A stretch of DNA of 64,000 nucleotides from Clostridium_AF sediminicola (lineage in GTDB: Bacteria > Bacillota > Clostridia > Clostridiales > Clostridiaceae): positions 1 through 64,000 of the forward strand of contig NZ_BAABMF010000020.1 of the NCBI RefSeq assembly GCF_050402865.1. The letters are read 5' to 3'. The translations under genes and the position numbers were made by a program. The notes under the pieces were generated by a model that ran no database searches, was not told the DNA's origin, and saw only the letters and a program-made list of their open reading frames with translations. The stretch's first letter is position 1; the number at the start of each line of letters is the position of its first letter. This document shows positions 43,484 through 52,130 of the stretch, one piece after another.

Positions 43484-44134
43484 ATGAGTAATGAGGAAAA
43501 TATTGTGGAGTCAGTAGATGAACAATTAGATTCACAGCAAGATGAAAAGCTTGAAGAGGCTGAAGTTAATGAGGACATTGAGTTTGAAGAGTTAAGTGAA
43601 AGTGAAGTTCATGAGTTGGAATGTGATGATAAATCCGAAGAACTTAATGAAAAAGAAAATACTATAAAAGAGTTGAATTTGGAGAGAAGTAGATTGTTTG
43701 GAGAAAAGAAAAGATTATCCAATGAACTAGAAACTTTAAAAGACAGATTTATGAGAACAAATGCAGAATACGATAATTATAGAAAAAGAACTGAGAAAGA
43801 AAAAAAAGCAATCTATACTGATTCATGTGCAGATGTATTAAAAAATATTTTGCCAGTTTTTGATAACCTTCAAAGAGCAATTCAAGCTGATGGGTCAGCT
43901 GAAGATTTGAAAAAAGGTATTGAAAGTACAATAAAGCAATTTGAATCTGCTTTAGAAAAATTAGGTATTGAAGAAATTGCGGTTACAGATGGATTTGACC
44001 CAAATTACCATGAAGCAATTATGCATATAGAAGATAGTAGCTATGATGCAAATGAAATTGTTGAAGTATTTCAAAAAGGTTTTAAAAGAGGAGATAAAGT
44101 TTTAAGGCATTCTTTAGTAAAAGTAGCTAATTAA
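43484..44134 (+). CDS. grpE: Nucleotide exchange factor GrpE
   Basis: GrpE releases ADP from DnaK. The 216-residue protein has an acidic disordered N-terminus (about 1-55), a long helix (about 60-115) and the beta domain (IEEIAVTDGFDPNYHEAIMH, FKRGDKVLRHSLVKVA). ATG 43484 is six bases after AGAGGTG. An in-frame GTG at 43475 is part of that ribosome site. It lies 12 bases after hrcA. Confidence 0.95.
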   Translation: MSNEENIVESVDEQLDSQQDEKLEEAEVNEDIEFEELSESEVHELECDDKSEELNEKENTIKELNLERSRLFGEKKRLSNELETLKDRFMRTNAEYDNYRKRTEKEKKAIYTDSCADVLKNILPVFDNLQRAIQADGSAEDLKKGIESTIKQFESALEKLGIEEIAVTDGFDPNYHEAIMHIEDSSYDANEIVEVFQKGFKRGDKVLRHSLVKVAN

Positions 44135-44173
44135 TATAAAAAATAGATGAAATGTATATAGGAGGTAAATGAA

Positions 44174-46024
44174 ATGGGAAAAATTATAGGAATTGATTTA
44201 GGAACAACTAATTCATGCGTAGCAGTTATGGAAGGGGGAAATCCAACTGTTATAGCAAACGCAGAAGGAGCAAGAACAACTCCATCAGTTGTTGCTTTTA
44301 AAGATAATGGAGAAAGATTAGTAGGTCAGGTTGCAAAAAGACAAGCGATTACAAACCCAGATAAAACAATAAGTTCAATTAAGAGACATATGGGAACTGA
44401 TTACAGAGTTGAAGTTGAAGGTAAAAAATCTTCTCCTGAAGAAATTTCAGCAATGATTCTTCAAAAATTAAAAGCTGATGCTGAAGCTTACTTAGGAGAA
44501 ACAGTAAAAGAGGCAGTAATTACAGTTCCAGCATACTTTAACGACAGTGAGAGACAGGCAACTAAAAATGCTGGTAAAATAGCAGGATTAGATGTACTAA
44601 GAATAATCAATGAGCCAACAGCAGCTTCATTAGCTTATGGTTTAGACAAAACTGATTCTTCACAAACAATTCTTGTTTATGATTTAGGCGGTGGTACATT
44701 TGACGTATCTATACTTGAATTAGGTGAAGGAGTATTTGAAGTTAAATCAACTCATGGTAACACACATCTTGGTGGAGATGATTTTGATGAAAAAGTAATG
44801 AACCATATTGCTGAAAGTTTCAAAGCTGATACAGGTATTGATTTAAGAGCTGATAAAATGGCACTTCAAAGATTAAAAGAAGCTGCTGAAAAAGCTAAAA
44901 TTGAATTATCTACTTCGTTATCTACTAGTATAAACTTACCGTTTATTACAGCTGATGCAACTGGTCCAAAGCATATTGATATGTCTTTAAGTAGAGCTAA
45001 ATTTGATGAATTAACTCATAGTTTAGTTGATGATACAATAGGACCTATGAAAGAAGCACTTAAAGATTCAGGATTATCTATAAATGAAATTGATAAAATT
45101 GTTTTAGTTGGTGGTTCAACAAGAATTCCAGCAATCCAAGAAGCTGTTAAGAAATTTACTGGAAAAGATCCTTCAAAAGGTGTAAACCCAGATGAGTGTG
45201 TTGCAATGGGTGCGGCTATTCAAGCAGGAGTACTTACTGGTGAAGTTAAAGACGTTCTTTTACTTGATGTTACTCCATTAACATTGGGAATTGAAACTTT
45301 AGGAGGAGTAGCTACTCCATTAATTGAAAGAAATACTACAATACCTGCAAGAAAAAGTCAAATATTCTCAACTGCAGCAGATAGTCAAACTTCTGTAGAA
45401 ATTCACATTGTTCAAGGTGAAAGAAAAATGGCTAATGGAAACAAGACTCTAGGAAGATTTATTCTTTCAGACATTCCAGCTGCACCTAGAGGAGTACCTC
45501 AAATAGAAGTTACTTTTGATATAGATGCAAATGGTATCTTGAATGTTTCTGCTCAAGATAAAGGAACAGGAAAAGAAGCGAAAATCACTATTACAGCTTC
45601 AACAAACTTAAATGATGATGAAATAGATAAGGCTGTTAAAGATGCAGAAAAATTTGCAGAAGAAGATGAAAAATTAAAAGAAAAAATTGATGTTAAGAAT
45701 CAAGCAGATTCAACAGTTTATCAAACAGAAAAGACATTAACTGATCTTGGTGATAAAGTATCTGCTGAAGATAAAGCAACTGTAGATGAAAAATTAGCTG
45801 CTCTTAAAGCAGTTAAAGATGGAGAAGACACAGAAGCTATAAAAGCAGCTATGGAAGAATTAACTCAAGCGTTCTATGCGATTTCTTCTAAAATATATCA
45901 AGATCAAGCACAACAAGAAGGTGCTCCAGATATGGGCAACATGGGTGGAAATCCAGGAGGAACTCAAACTCCAGATGATGACAATGTAGTTGATGCAGAT
46001 TTTAAGGTTGAAGAAGATAAATAA
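44174..46024 (+). CDS. dnaK: Chaperone DnaK (Hsp70)
   Basis: This ATP-driven chaperone has 616 residues. The ATPase domain starts GKIIGIDLGTTNSCVAVM, with IINEPTAASLAYGLDK and VLVGGSTRIPAIQ. The substrate domain (about 360-480) and helical lid follow, ending with the disordered GNMGGNPGG tail and DDNVVDADFKVEED. AGGAGGT precedes ATG 44174. It lies 39 bases after grpE, followed by a possible partial terminator before dnaJ. Confidence 0.98.
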   Translation: MGKIIGIDLGTTNSCVAVMEGGNPTVIANAEGARTTPSVVAFKDNGERLVGQVAKRQAITNPDKTISSIKRHMGTDYRVEVEGKKSSPEEISAMILQKLKADAEAYLGETVKEAVITVPAYFNDSERQATKNAGKIAGLDVLRIINEPTAASLAYGLDKTDSSQTILVYDLGGGTFDVSILELGEGVFEVKSTHGNTHLGGDDFDEKVMNHIAESFKADTGIDLRADKMALQRLKEAAEKAKIELSTSLSTSINLPFITADATGPKHIDMSLSRAKFDELTHSLVDDTIGPMKEALKDSGLSINEIDKIVLVGGSTRIPAIQEAVKKFTGKDPSKGVNPDECVAMGAAIQAGVLTGEVKDVLLLDVTPLTLGIETLGGVATPLIERNTTIPARKSQIFSTAADSQTSVEIHIVQGERKMANGNKTLGRFILSDIPAAPRGVPQIEVTFDIDANGILNVSAQDKGTGKEAKITITASTNLNDDEIDKAVKDAEKFAEEDEKLKEKIDVKNQADSTVYQTEKTLTDLGDKVSAEDKATVDEKLAALKAVKDGEDTEAIKAAMEELTQAFYAISSKIYQDQAQQEGAPDMGNMGGNPGGTQTPDDDNVVDADFKVEEDK

Positions 46025-46036
46025 AATATGATATTA

Positions 46037-46072
46037 TTAAGGGACGGGGAGTACTCCATCCCTTAATTTTAA
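46037..46072 (+). terminator. Hairpin after dnaK
   Basis: TTAAGGGA-GGGGAGTA faces TACTCC-TCCCTTAA, followed by TTTTAAG. It may partly end transcription and lower dnaJ relative to dnaK. Confidence 0.65.
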
Positions 46073-46182
46073 GTATAGCTAAATACTAATATTCACATAT
46101 ATTGCATATAAAGCTATAATTATTATAGAGATAAATTAATAAAGGGTAAGTTTAAATAAATTTAGGTGGTGAAATAAGTAGG

Positions 46183-47319
46183 ATGGCCAATAAGGATTAC
46201 TATGAAGTTCTTGGTATTTCACGTGATGCCAGTGAAAGCGATATAAAAAAAGCATATAGAAAATTAGCAATGAAATACCATCCTGATAAAAACAAAGGAA
46301 ATAAAGAGGCAGAAGAAAAATTTAAAGATATAAACGAAGCATATCAGGTTTTATCTGACCCTGAAAAGAAAGAGCAATTTGATAGATTCGGTACTACAGA
46401 TTTTAATGGTGGCGGATTTGGAGGCGGTGGAGGATTTGATTTCTCCGGTATGGGCGGCTTCGAAGATATTTTTGATTCCTTTTTTGGTGGCGGTTTCGGT
46501 GGTTCTTCCAGAAATAGAAGGAATGCTCCTAGAAGAGGTGCAGATCTTGAATACACTGTAAGTTTAACTTTTGAGGAAGCAGTTTTTGGTGTTGAAAAAG
46601 AAATTAGTATAGCAAAAAATGAAAAATGTGATACATGTAAAGGAACTGGAGCAAAACCAGGTACTAGTGCAAAGACCTGTGATAGATGCGGAGGTACTGG
46701 TCAAGTTAAATACCAAAGGAATACTCCACTTGGTAGCTTTGTAAGTACAGGAACTTGTGATAAATGTGAAGGTTCAGGTAAAATAATAGAAGAAAAATGT
46801 AATAATTGTCATGGAAGAGGTACTGTAAGGAAAAACAAGAAAATTAGTGTCAACATTCCAGCAGGTGTAGATAACGGTAACGTATTACCTTTGAGAGGTC
46901 AAGGAGAGCCAGGAGAAAATAATGGTCCTAATGGTGATCTATATATTAATATTAGAGTATCACCTCATAAAACATTTAAGAGAAAAGGTTTCGACATTAA
47001 TATAGAAGAACACATATCTTTTGGTAAAGCTGTATTAGGTACTGAATTAAAAGTTCCAACTATAGATGGTGAAGTGAAATATAAAATACCAGAAGGAACT
47101 CAATCAGGTACGGTGTTTAGATTAAGAGGTAAGGGTGTTCAAAGAGTTAATAGCAAAGGTAGAGGCGACCAGTACGTAAAAGTTATTGTTGATATACCAA
47201 AGAACATAAATGAAAAACAAAAACAAGCATTAGTTGACTATATGGAAGCTAGCGGAGAAAAAGTCGAAGAAAATCATAAAGAGTCATTTATGGATAAAGT
47301 AAAAAAAAGCTTTAAATAA
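46183..47319 (+). CDS. dnaJ: Chaperone DnaJ (Hsp40)
   Basis: DnaJ stimulates DnaK ATPase. The 378-residue protein has the J domain (residues 1-70, with HPD in KYHPDKN), a Gly-Phe-rich linker (about 75-120), four CxxCxGxG zinc motifs (CDTCKGTGA, CDRCGGTGQ, CDKCEGSGK, CNNCHGRGT) and the C-terminal substrate domain. It starts at ATG 46183. Confidence 0.97.
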   Translation: MANKDYYEVLGISRDASESDIKKAYRKLAMKYHPDKNKGNKEAEEKFKDINEAYQVLSDPEKKEQFDRFGTTDFNGGGFGGGGGFDFSGMGGFEDIFDSFFGGGFGGSSRNRRNAPRRGADLEYTVSLTFEEAVFGVEKEISIAKNEKCDTCKGTGAKPGTSAKTCDRCGGTGQVKYQRNTPLGSFVSTGTCDKCEGSGKIIEEKCNNCHGRGTVRKNKKISVNIPAGVDNGNVLPLRGQGEPGENNGPNGDLYINIRVSPHKTFKRKGFDINIEEHISFGKAVLGTELKVPTIDGEVKYKIPEGTQSGTVFRLRGKGVQRVNSKGRGDQYVKVIVDIPKNINEKQKQALVDYMEASGEKVEENHKESFMDKVKKSFK

Positions 47320-47325
47320 AATTAG

Positions 47326-47355
47326 TAAAAAAAGTGGTTTAACCACTTTTTTTAT
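47326..47355 (+). terminator. Terminator after dnaJ
   Basis: AAAAAAAGTGGTT and AACCACTTTTTTT form a stem with no separate loop beyond the central TAA, followed by ATTGC. Confidence 0.75.
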
Positions 47356-47440
47356 TGCTTAAAATAAAGTTATTGCTTATAATTAAATGGTTAAACTAGA
47401 AAATGCAATTTAACTTAAAGTTTTAGGAGTGTTAAAATTT

Positions 47441-48379
47441 ATGAACAAAGATTGGATTGAAGTTGAGATTATTACGAGTAGCGAAGCAGTAGAAGCAATA
47501 ACAGCAATAATATATGAAACAGGAGTAAGTGGTGTCTCAATATTAGATGTGAATGATATTGAATTTAGGAAAGAAAACAAGAATTATGATGAATATTTTC
47601 CTAAAAAACTTATTGATATAGAAGATGGTGCGATAATTAGAGCGTATTACAAAGAAGAAAATTCTTTTTATGAAAAATATAGTTTTATAAAAAATAAAAT
47701 AGAGAGTTTAAATGATTATGAAATAGATACAAAAGAAACAACCATTGAAAAATATAACGTAAATGAGTCTCAATGGGAAAATAATTGGAAAAAGTATTAT
47801 AAACCTACAAAGGTAGGTGAGAGAATAGTTGTTAAACCTATGTGGGAAGATTATAGTAAAGAAGATGGAGAAATCGTATTAGAGTTAGATCCAGGGATGG
47901 CATTCGGGACAGGAACACATGAAACCACAGCTCTTTGTATCAGAGGGTTGGAAACATACATTGATGAAGAAGATATAGTGTTTGATATAGGTACTGGGTC
48001 GGGAATACTTGCCATAGCAGCTTCTAAACTAGGTGCAAAAAAAGTTGTAGGGGTAGATTTGGACCCTGTTGCTGTTGAGGTAGCTAAAGAAAATCTTGAA
48101 CTTAATTTAGTACAAAATGCTGAAATATTACATGGTAACTTGATGGAAGTGGTACATGGAAAAGCGGATATAGTTGTGGCTAATATTTTAGCTGACATAA
48201 TTATTCTATTATCTAAGGATGTTAAAGAATTTATAAAGCAAGGTGGATTGTTTATATCATCAGGGATAATATTAGATAGATTAGAAGAGGTTAAGAAAAT
48301 ATTACAGGATGTAGGGTTTGATATAGCAAATGTTGAAATTATGGGCGAATGGTGTAGAATTGATGCAAGATTAAATTAA
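47441..48379 (+). CDS. prmA: Ribosomal protein L11 methyltransferase
   Basis: PrmA trimethylates L11. The 312-residue protein has the N-terminal L11-binding domain (NKDWIEVEIITSSEAVEAIT) and the SAM motif DIGTGSGILAIAASKLGAKK at about 177-196. ATG 47441 is chosen. A GTG at 47429 overlaps the TTTTAGGAGTG ribosome site. It is followed by rsmE, as is usual downstream of dnaJ. Confidence 0.95.
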   Translation: MNKDWIEVEIITSSEAVEAITAIIYETGVSGVSILDVNDIEFRKENKNYDEYFPKKLIDIEDGAIIRAYYKEENSFYEKYSFIKNKIESLNDYEIDTKETTIEKYNVNESQWENNWKKYYKPTKVGERIVVKPMWEDYSKEDGEIVLELDPGMAFGTGTHETTALCIRGLETYIDEEDIVFDIGTGSGILAIAASKLGAKKVVGVDLDPVAVEVAKENLELNLVQNAEILHGNLMEVVHGKADIVVANILADIIILLSKDVKEFIKQGGLFISSGIILDRLEEVKKILQDVGFDIANVEIMGEWCRIDARLN

Positions 48380-48392
48380 AGGAGAGAGTAAT

Positions 48393-49148
48393 ATGCATAA
48401 GTTTTTTGTAAATGAAAGTAATGTTTATGACGATTATGCTGAAATTACTGGAGATGATGTAAAACATATTTATAAAGTGTTGCGATTGAAGCCAGAAGAT
48501 AAAGTGTATATAAATAATTGTAATGGAAAAGAATTTCTTGGAGAGATTACGGAAGTTAGTAAACAAAATGTTTCTGTAAAAATTTTAGAAGAAGTAGAGT
48601 TAAACAATGAAAGTCCTATCGATGTATACCTTTTTCAAGGATTACCTAAATCATCAAAATTAGAATTAATTATTCAAAAAGGTACAGAATTAGGTTTAAA
48701 AGAAATTACACCTATAATAACTAATAGAGTGTTATCAGCTATAAAGAATATTGATAATGAAAGAAAAAAAATTGAACGATGGAATAAGATAGCATTAGAA
48801 GCATGTAAACAGTGTAAAAGAACACTAATACCAAAGATTAATGAAATAACTGAGTTTGATAAGTCTGTTGATTTATTAAAAGAAATGGATTTAGTTTTAG
48901 TACCCTATGAGAATGCTGAAAAATTTGGAATAAAAAAAGTTATTAATGATTTAGACAAAGAAATAAAAAAAATAGGAATTGTTATTGGTCCTGAAGGTGG
49001 ATTTGAAGAAGAAGAAATAGATATGCTTAAAAATATAGAAGCTAAAATTATTACTCTTGGACCAAGAATTTTAAGAACAGAAACAGCAGGATTAGTTGCT
49101 GCTTCGTTGATAATGTATGAACTTGGAGATTTAGGAGGAAATATTTAA
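48393..49148 (+). CDS. rsmE: 16S rRNA m3U1498 methyltransferase
   Basis: RsmE is a SPOUT enzyme that methylates U1498 in the decoding region. The 251-residue protein has a PUA-like N-terminal part (HKFFVNE, DDVKHIYKVLRLKPEDKV) and the SPOUT knot with IGIVIGPEGGFEEEEIDML and LGPRILRTETAGLVAASLIM. AAAGGAGAG precedes ATG 48393. Its stop overlaps the mtaB start (TAATG). Confidence 0.96.
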   Translation: MHKFFVNESNVYDDYAEITGDDVKHIYKVLRLKPEDKVYINNCNGKEFLGEITEVSKQNVSVKILEEVELNNESPIDVYLFQGLPKSSKLELIIQKGTELGLKEITPIITNRVLSAIKNIDNERKKIERWNKIALEACKQCKRTLIPKINEITEFDKSVDLLKEMDLVLVPYENAEKFGIKKVINDLDKEIKKIGIVIGPEGGFEEEEIDMLKNIEAKIITLGPRILRTETAGLVAASLIMYELGDLGGNI

Positions 49149-50449
49149 TGAAAGTTGCTTTTGCTACGTTGGGATGTAGAGTTAATGTATATGAAACAGA
49201 AGCAATGACTGAAATATTTAGAAAAAATGGATATGAAGTTGTTACCTTTGACGAATTTGCTGATGTTTACGTAATAAACACTTGTACAGTAACGAATATG
49301 AGTGATAAGAAATCAAGACAAATATTATCTAAAGCTAGAAAGAACAATGAGCATGCTATAATAGCTGCGGTAGGATGCTATTCTCAAATTGAACCTGAAA
49401 AAGTATCACAAGTTGCAAATGTTAATGTTGTTCTTGGAACAAGAAATAAAAGTGAAATTTTATATTGGATAAATAGGGCAAAAGAAGAAAAGAAGCAGAT
49501 GGTAGCAGTAAATGATGTTATGAAGAATACAAAATTTGAAGATTTAAGGATAGAAGAGTTTACTGGAAAAACTAGAGCGTTTCTAAAAATACAAGATGGA
49601 TGCAATAATTTTTGCTCTTATTGTCTTATTCCATATTCTAGAGGAGCGGTATGTAGTAAAGCTCCAGAAAAGATAGTAAAAGAAGTTCAATTATTAGCAA
49701 GTAATGGATTTAAAGAAATAATTCTTTCGGGTATAAGCATATCATCTTATGGAAAAGATATTGAGGGAGATTGGGATTTACTTAGAATTATTGAAGAAAT
49801 AGATAAAATAGAAGGTATTGAAAGAATAAGAATCGGTTCTATTGGACCTAAATTCTTTACAGATCAAACCATAAGAAAAATATCAAGTATAAATAAAATG
49901 TGTCCACACTTTCATTTGTCTTTACAAAGCGGATGTAATGAAACTTTAAAGCGAATGAATAGAAATTATACTGTAGAAGAGTATAGGGATATAGTAGAGA
50001 AACTTCGAAATAATATTGATGATATTTCCATAACAACTGATGTGATTGTAGGTTTTCCAGGGGAAACAGAAGAAGAATTTCATAAGACATATGAGTTTTT
50101 AAAGGAAATAAAATTAGCAAAAACGCATATTTTTAAATATAGTGAAAGAAAAGGCACTAAAGCATCTAGCATGAAACACCAAATTAATGGTAAAATAAAA
50201 GATGAGAGAAGTAAAAAACTTATTAATCTTAACGTTATAAATGAGAAAAATTTTATTAGTACATTCATGAATAAGAAAATGGATGTGTTATATGAACAAA
50301 AATGGCGGCATACAGAAGAGTTTTACGAAGGATATACCCCTAACTATATTAGAGTGATTTCGAAGTCTCAGAGCGATATTATAGGGTGTATTGAGAAGAC
50401 TGTGCTGAGAGAAGTGGAATCTGAATTTGCTAATGGACAATTAATATAA
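49148..50449 (+). CDS. mtaB: tRNA t6A37 methylthiotransferase
   Basis: MtaB converts t6A37 to ms2t6A37 in tRNAs reading ANN codons, using two iron-sulfur clusters. The 433-residue protein has the N-terminal UPF0004 domain (LGCRVNVYETEAM, NTCTVTN, VGCYSQ), the radical SAM motif CNNFCSYCLIPYSRG at about 154-168, and a C-terminal TRAM region. The start overlaps the rsmE stop by one base, indicating coupled translation. Confidence 0.95.
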   Translation: MKVAFATLGCRVNVYETEAMTEIFRKNGYEVVTFDEFADVYVINTCTVTNMSDKKSRQILSKARKNNEHAIIAAVGCYSQIEPEKVSQVANVNVVLGTRNKSEILYWINRAKEEKKQMVAVNDVMKNTKFEDLRIEEFTGKTRAFLKIQDGCNNFCSYCLIPYSRGAVCSKAPEKIVKEVQLLASNGFKEIILSGISISSYGKDIEGDWDLLRIIEEIDKIEGIERIRIGSIGPKFFTDQTIRKISSINKMCPHFHLSLQSGCNETLKRMNRNYTVEEYRDIVEKLRNNIDDISITTDVIVGFPGETEEEFHKTYEFLKEIKLAKTHIFKYSERKGTKASSMKHQINGKIKDERSKKLINLNVINEKNFISTFMNKKMDVLYEQKWRHTEEFYEGYTPNYIRVISKSQSDIIGCIEKTVLREVESEFANGQLI

Positions 50450-50556
50450 TATGAATCAACATTTTTAGTCGCAAGTTTTAAGTTTTAATAAAGTTAAAGC
50501 CTAGAATTTATTAATATAAATTATGAATTGCGTATTAAACTAAAGGGGGTGATAGT

Positions 50557-50901
50557 ATGGGAGAATGTATATTCTGTAAAATAATAGATGGAGAGATACC
50601 TTCAAAAAAAGTTTATGAAGATGAAAGAGTATTTGCTTTTGAAGATATAAACCCAGAAGCACCTATTCATGTTTTGATTGTACCTAAAAAGCACATATCA
50701 AATATAAATGAGCTTACAGAAGAAGAAGAAAAATTAATTGGACACATATTTTTTGTTTCAAAAAAAATAGCTGATGAATATAATATAAAAGATACAGGAT
50801 ATAGAGTGGTTTCTAATTGTGGTAAGGATGGAGGTCAAACTGTAGATCATCTACATTTTCATCTGTTAGGTGGAAGAAATTTAAATTGGCCACCAGGTTA
50901 A
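50557..50901 (+). CDS. hinT: HIT-family purine nucleoside phosphoramidase
   Basis: This 114-residue HIT protein hydrolyses AMP-linked compounds. CIFCKIIDGEIPS at the start, PIHVLIVPKKHISN, and the catalytic His triad in DHLHFHLLGGRNL are all present. AAGGGGGTG precedes ATG 50557. It lies about 110 bases after mtaB, across a degenerate repeat-like stretch, so it may have its own promoter. Confidence 0.95.
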   Translation: MGECIFCKIIDGEIPSKKVYEDERVFAFEDINPEAPIHVLIVPKKHISNINELTEEEEKLIGHIFFVSKKIADEYNIKDTGYRVVSNCGKDGGQTVDHLHFHLLGGRNLNWPPG

Positions 50902-50920
50902 AGAAATATACTAAAAAATA

Positions 50921-50950
50921 TTGACAGTATATTAAGCAATGTTGTATAAT
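50921..50950 (+). promoter_or_regulatory. SigA promoter of rpsU-yqeY
   Basis: Consensus TTGACA (50921-50926) and TATAAT (50945-50950) are 18 bp apart, about 60 bases before the rpsU start. Confidence 0.8.
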
Positions 50951-51012
50951 TACCAGTGTGCTATTTTGCCCTCAACAACTGCTAAAATACTGCTATGGAG
51001 GGAGGGATAAAG

Positions 51013-51195
51013 ATGTCAGAAATTAAAGTAAGAGATAATGAATCTCTAGAAAATGCTTTAAAAAGGTTTAAAAGATCATGTGCTAAATCAGGCGTTTTAT
51101 CAGAAGTCAGAAAAAGAGAGCATTACGAAAAGCCAAGTGTAAAAAGAAAAAAGAAATCTGAAGCTGCTAGAAGAAGAAAATCAAAATCAAGATAA
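51013..51195 (+). CDS. rpsU: Ribosomal protein bS21
   Basis: This 60-residue small-subunit protein begins MSEIKVRDNESLENALKRFK and ends in the usual basic RRRKSKSR. ATG 51013 lies seven bases after GGAGGGA. The in-frame ATG 50995 is upstream of that site and adds non-family residues. yqeY follows. Confidence 0.96.
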   Translation: MSEIKVRDNESLENALKRFKRSCAKSGVLSEVRKREHYEKPSVKRKKKSEAARRRKSKSR

Positions 51196-51229
51196 GGTTT
51201 AGAATTATTTGAAAGAAGGTCACTCATTT

Positions 51230-51679
51230 ATGTCTCTAAAAGAAAAGATTCAAGAAGATTGGAAATTAGCGATGAAAGCTAAAGACAGATTCAAAGCTAG
51301 TACAATCAGTATGGCTAAATCAGCTATATTATTAGTTGAAAAAGACGAAAAAAGAATTCTAGAGGATGAAGATATTTATGCCATTATTTCAAAAGAAATA
51401 AAAAAGCGTAAAGAAGCCTCAGAGGATTTTAGAAAAGGTAATAGACAAGATTTAGTAGATCAAACTTTAAGAGAAATTGAAATATTATCAGAGTACCTTC
51501 CTGAGCAGTTGACTGAAGAAGAAATTTCTAATATTGTTTCTGCAGCGGTTAAAGAAACAGGGGCAGTGTCCATGAAAGACATGGGTAAGGTTATGAAATT
51601 TGTATCACCTAAAATAAAAGGTAGAGCAGATGGAAAACTTGTTAGCACATTAGTAAGACAACAATTGAGTAATAACTAA
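51230..51679 (+). CDS. yqeY: YqeY/GatB-like domain protein
   Basis: This 149-residue protein has the YqeY fold: an N-terminal helical part (SLKEKIQEDWKLAMKAKDRF) and a C-terminal domain resembling the tRNA-binding tail of GatB (GAVSMKDMGKVMKFVSPKIK, GRADGKLVSTLVRQQL). Function is unsettled. Linkage with rpsU is conserved in Firmicutes. ATG 51230 follows GAAGGT and is preferred over 51209. Confidence 0.93.
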   Translation: MSLKEKIQEDWKLAMKAKDRFKASTISMAKSAILLVEKDEKRILEDEDIYAIISKEIKKRKEASEDFRKGNRQDLVDQTLREIEILSEYLPEQLTEEEISNIVSAAVKETGAVSMKDMGKVMKFVSPKIKGRADGKLVSTLVRQQLSNN

Positions 51680-51690
51680 ATAAAAAAATT

Positions 51691-51718
51691 GAGGTTCAGT
51701 GAAAACTGAACCTTTTTT
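51691..51718 (+). terminator. Terminator of rpsU-yqeY, first copy
   Basis: AGGTTCAGT and ACTGAACCT form the stem around GAAA, followed by TTTTTA. The same hairpin is repeated 41 bases downstream. Confidence 0.9.
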
Positions 51719-51732
51719 ACTAAATGAGAAAA

Positions 51733-51768
51733 ATGAGGTTCAGTGAAAACTGAACCTCATTTTTATTT
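51733..51768 (+). terminator. Terminator of rpsU-yqeY, second identical copy
   Basis: The stem ATGAGGTTCAGT/ACTGAACCTCAT around GAAA contains the same 22-base hairpin as the first copy. It is followed by TTTTATTTG. Confidence 0.9.
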
Positions 51769-51839
51769 GTCTAGAAAAGTATAAATTATAATCTGGAATC
51801 ATAAATTACTTATGAAAGAAATTTTTGGGAGTTGAGATT

Positions 51840-52130
51840 TTGCAGCATAAAGTTAATAAGACAAGGGAAGTATTTGCGGAAAGATTGGATTTGCCAAAGG
51901 ATATTGTAATGAATTTGCCTAAAATTTCAGTAATAGGAGACAAAGAAATAACTATTGAAAATCATAAAGGAATAGTAGTTTTTGATGAAAATGAGATAAA
52001 AGTCAATTCCAGTATTGGTCTAATACTAATTAAAGGTAGAGAATTGGAGATTTTGTTCATGGAAAATAAAACTTTAACTTTAAAAGGCAAGTTTTGTTCA
52101 ATAATTTATGAGGAGAATAATTATGAGTAA
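51840..52130 (+). CDS. yqfC: Sporulation protein YqfC
   Basis: This 96-residue protein resembles Bacillus YqfC, made in the mother cell under SigE. The central LDLPKDIVMNLPKISVIGDK and ITIENHKGIVVFDENEI match the family. I chose TTG 51840, eight bases after GGGAG. A TTG at 51825 is also in frame but precedes that ribosome site. Its 3' end overlaps the yqfD start by eight bases. Confidence 0.9.
   Translation: MQHKVNKTREVFAERLDLPKDIVMNLPKISVIGDKEITIENHKGIVVFDENEIKVNSSIGLILIKGRELEILFMENKTLTLKGKFCSIIYEENNYE

Noticed and set aside
46379..46561. An alternative plus-strand frame in dnaJ
   Set aside because: It overlaps the Gly-Phe-rich repeat region, whose biased codons leave other frames open.
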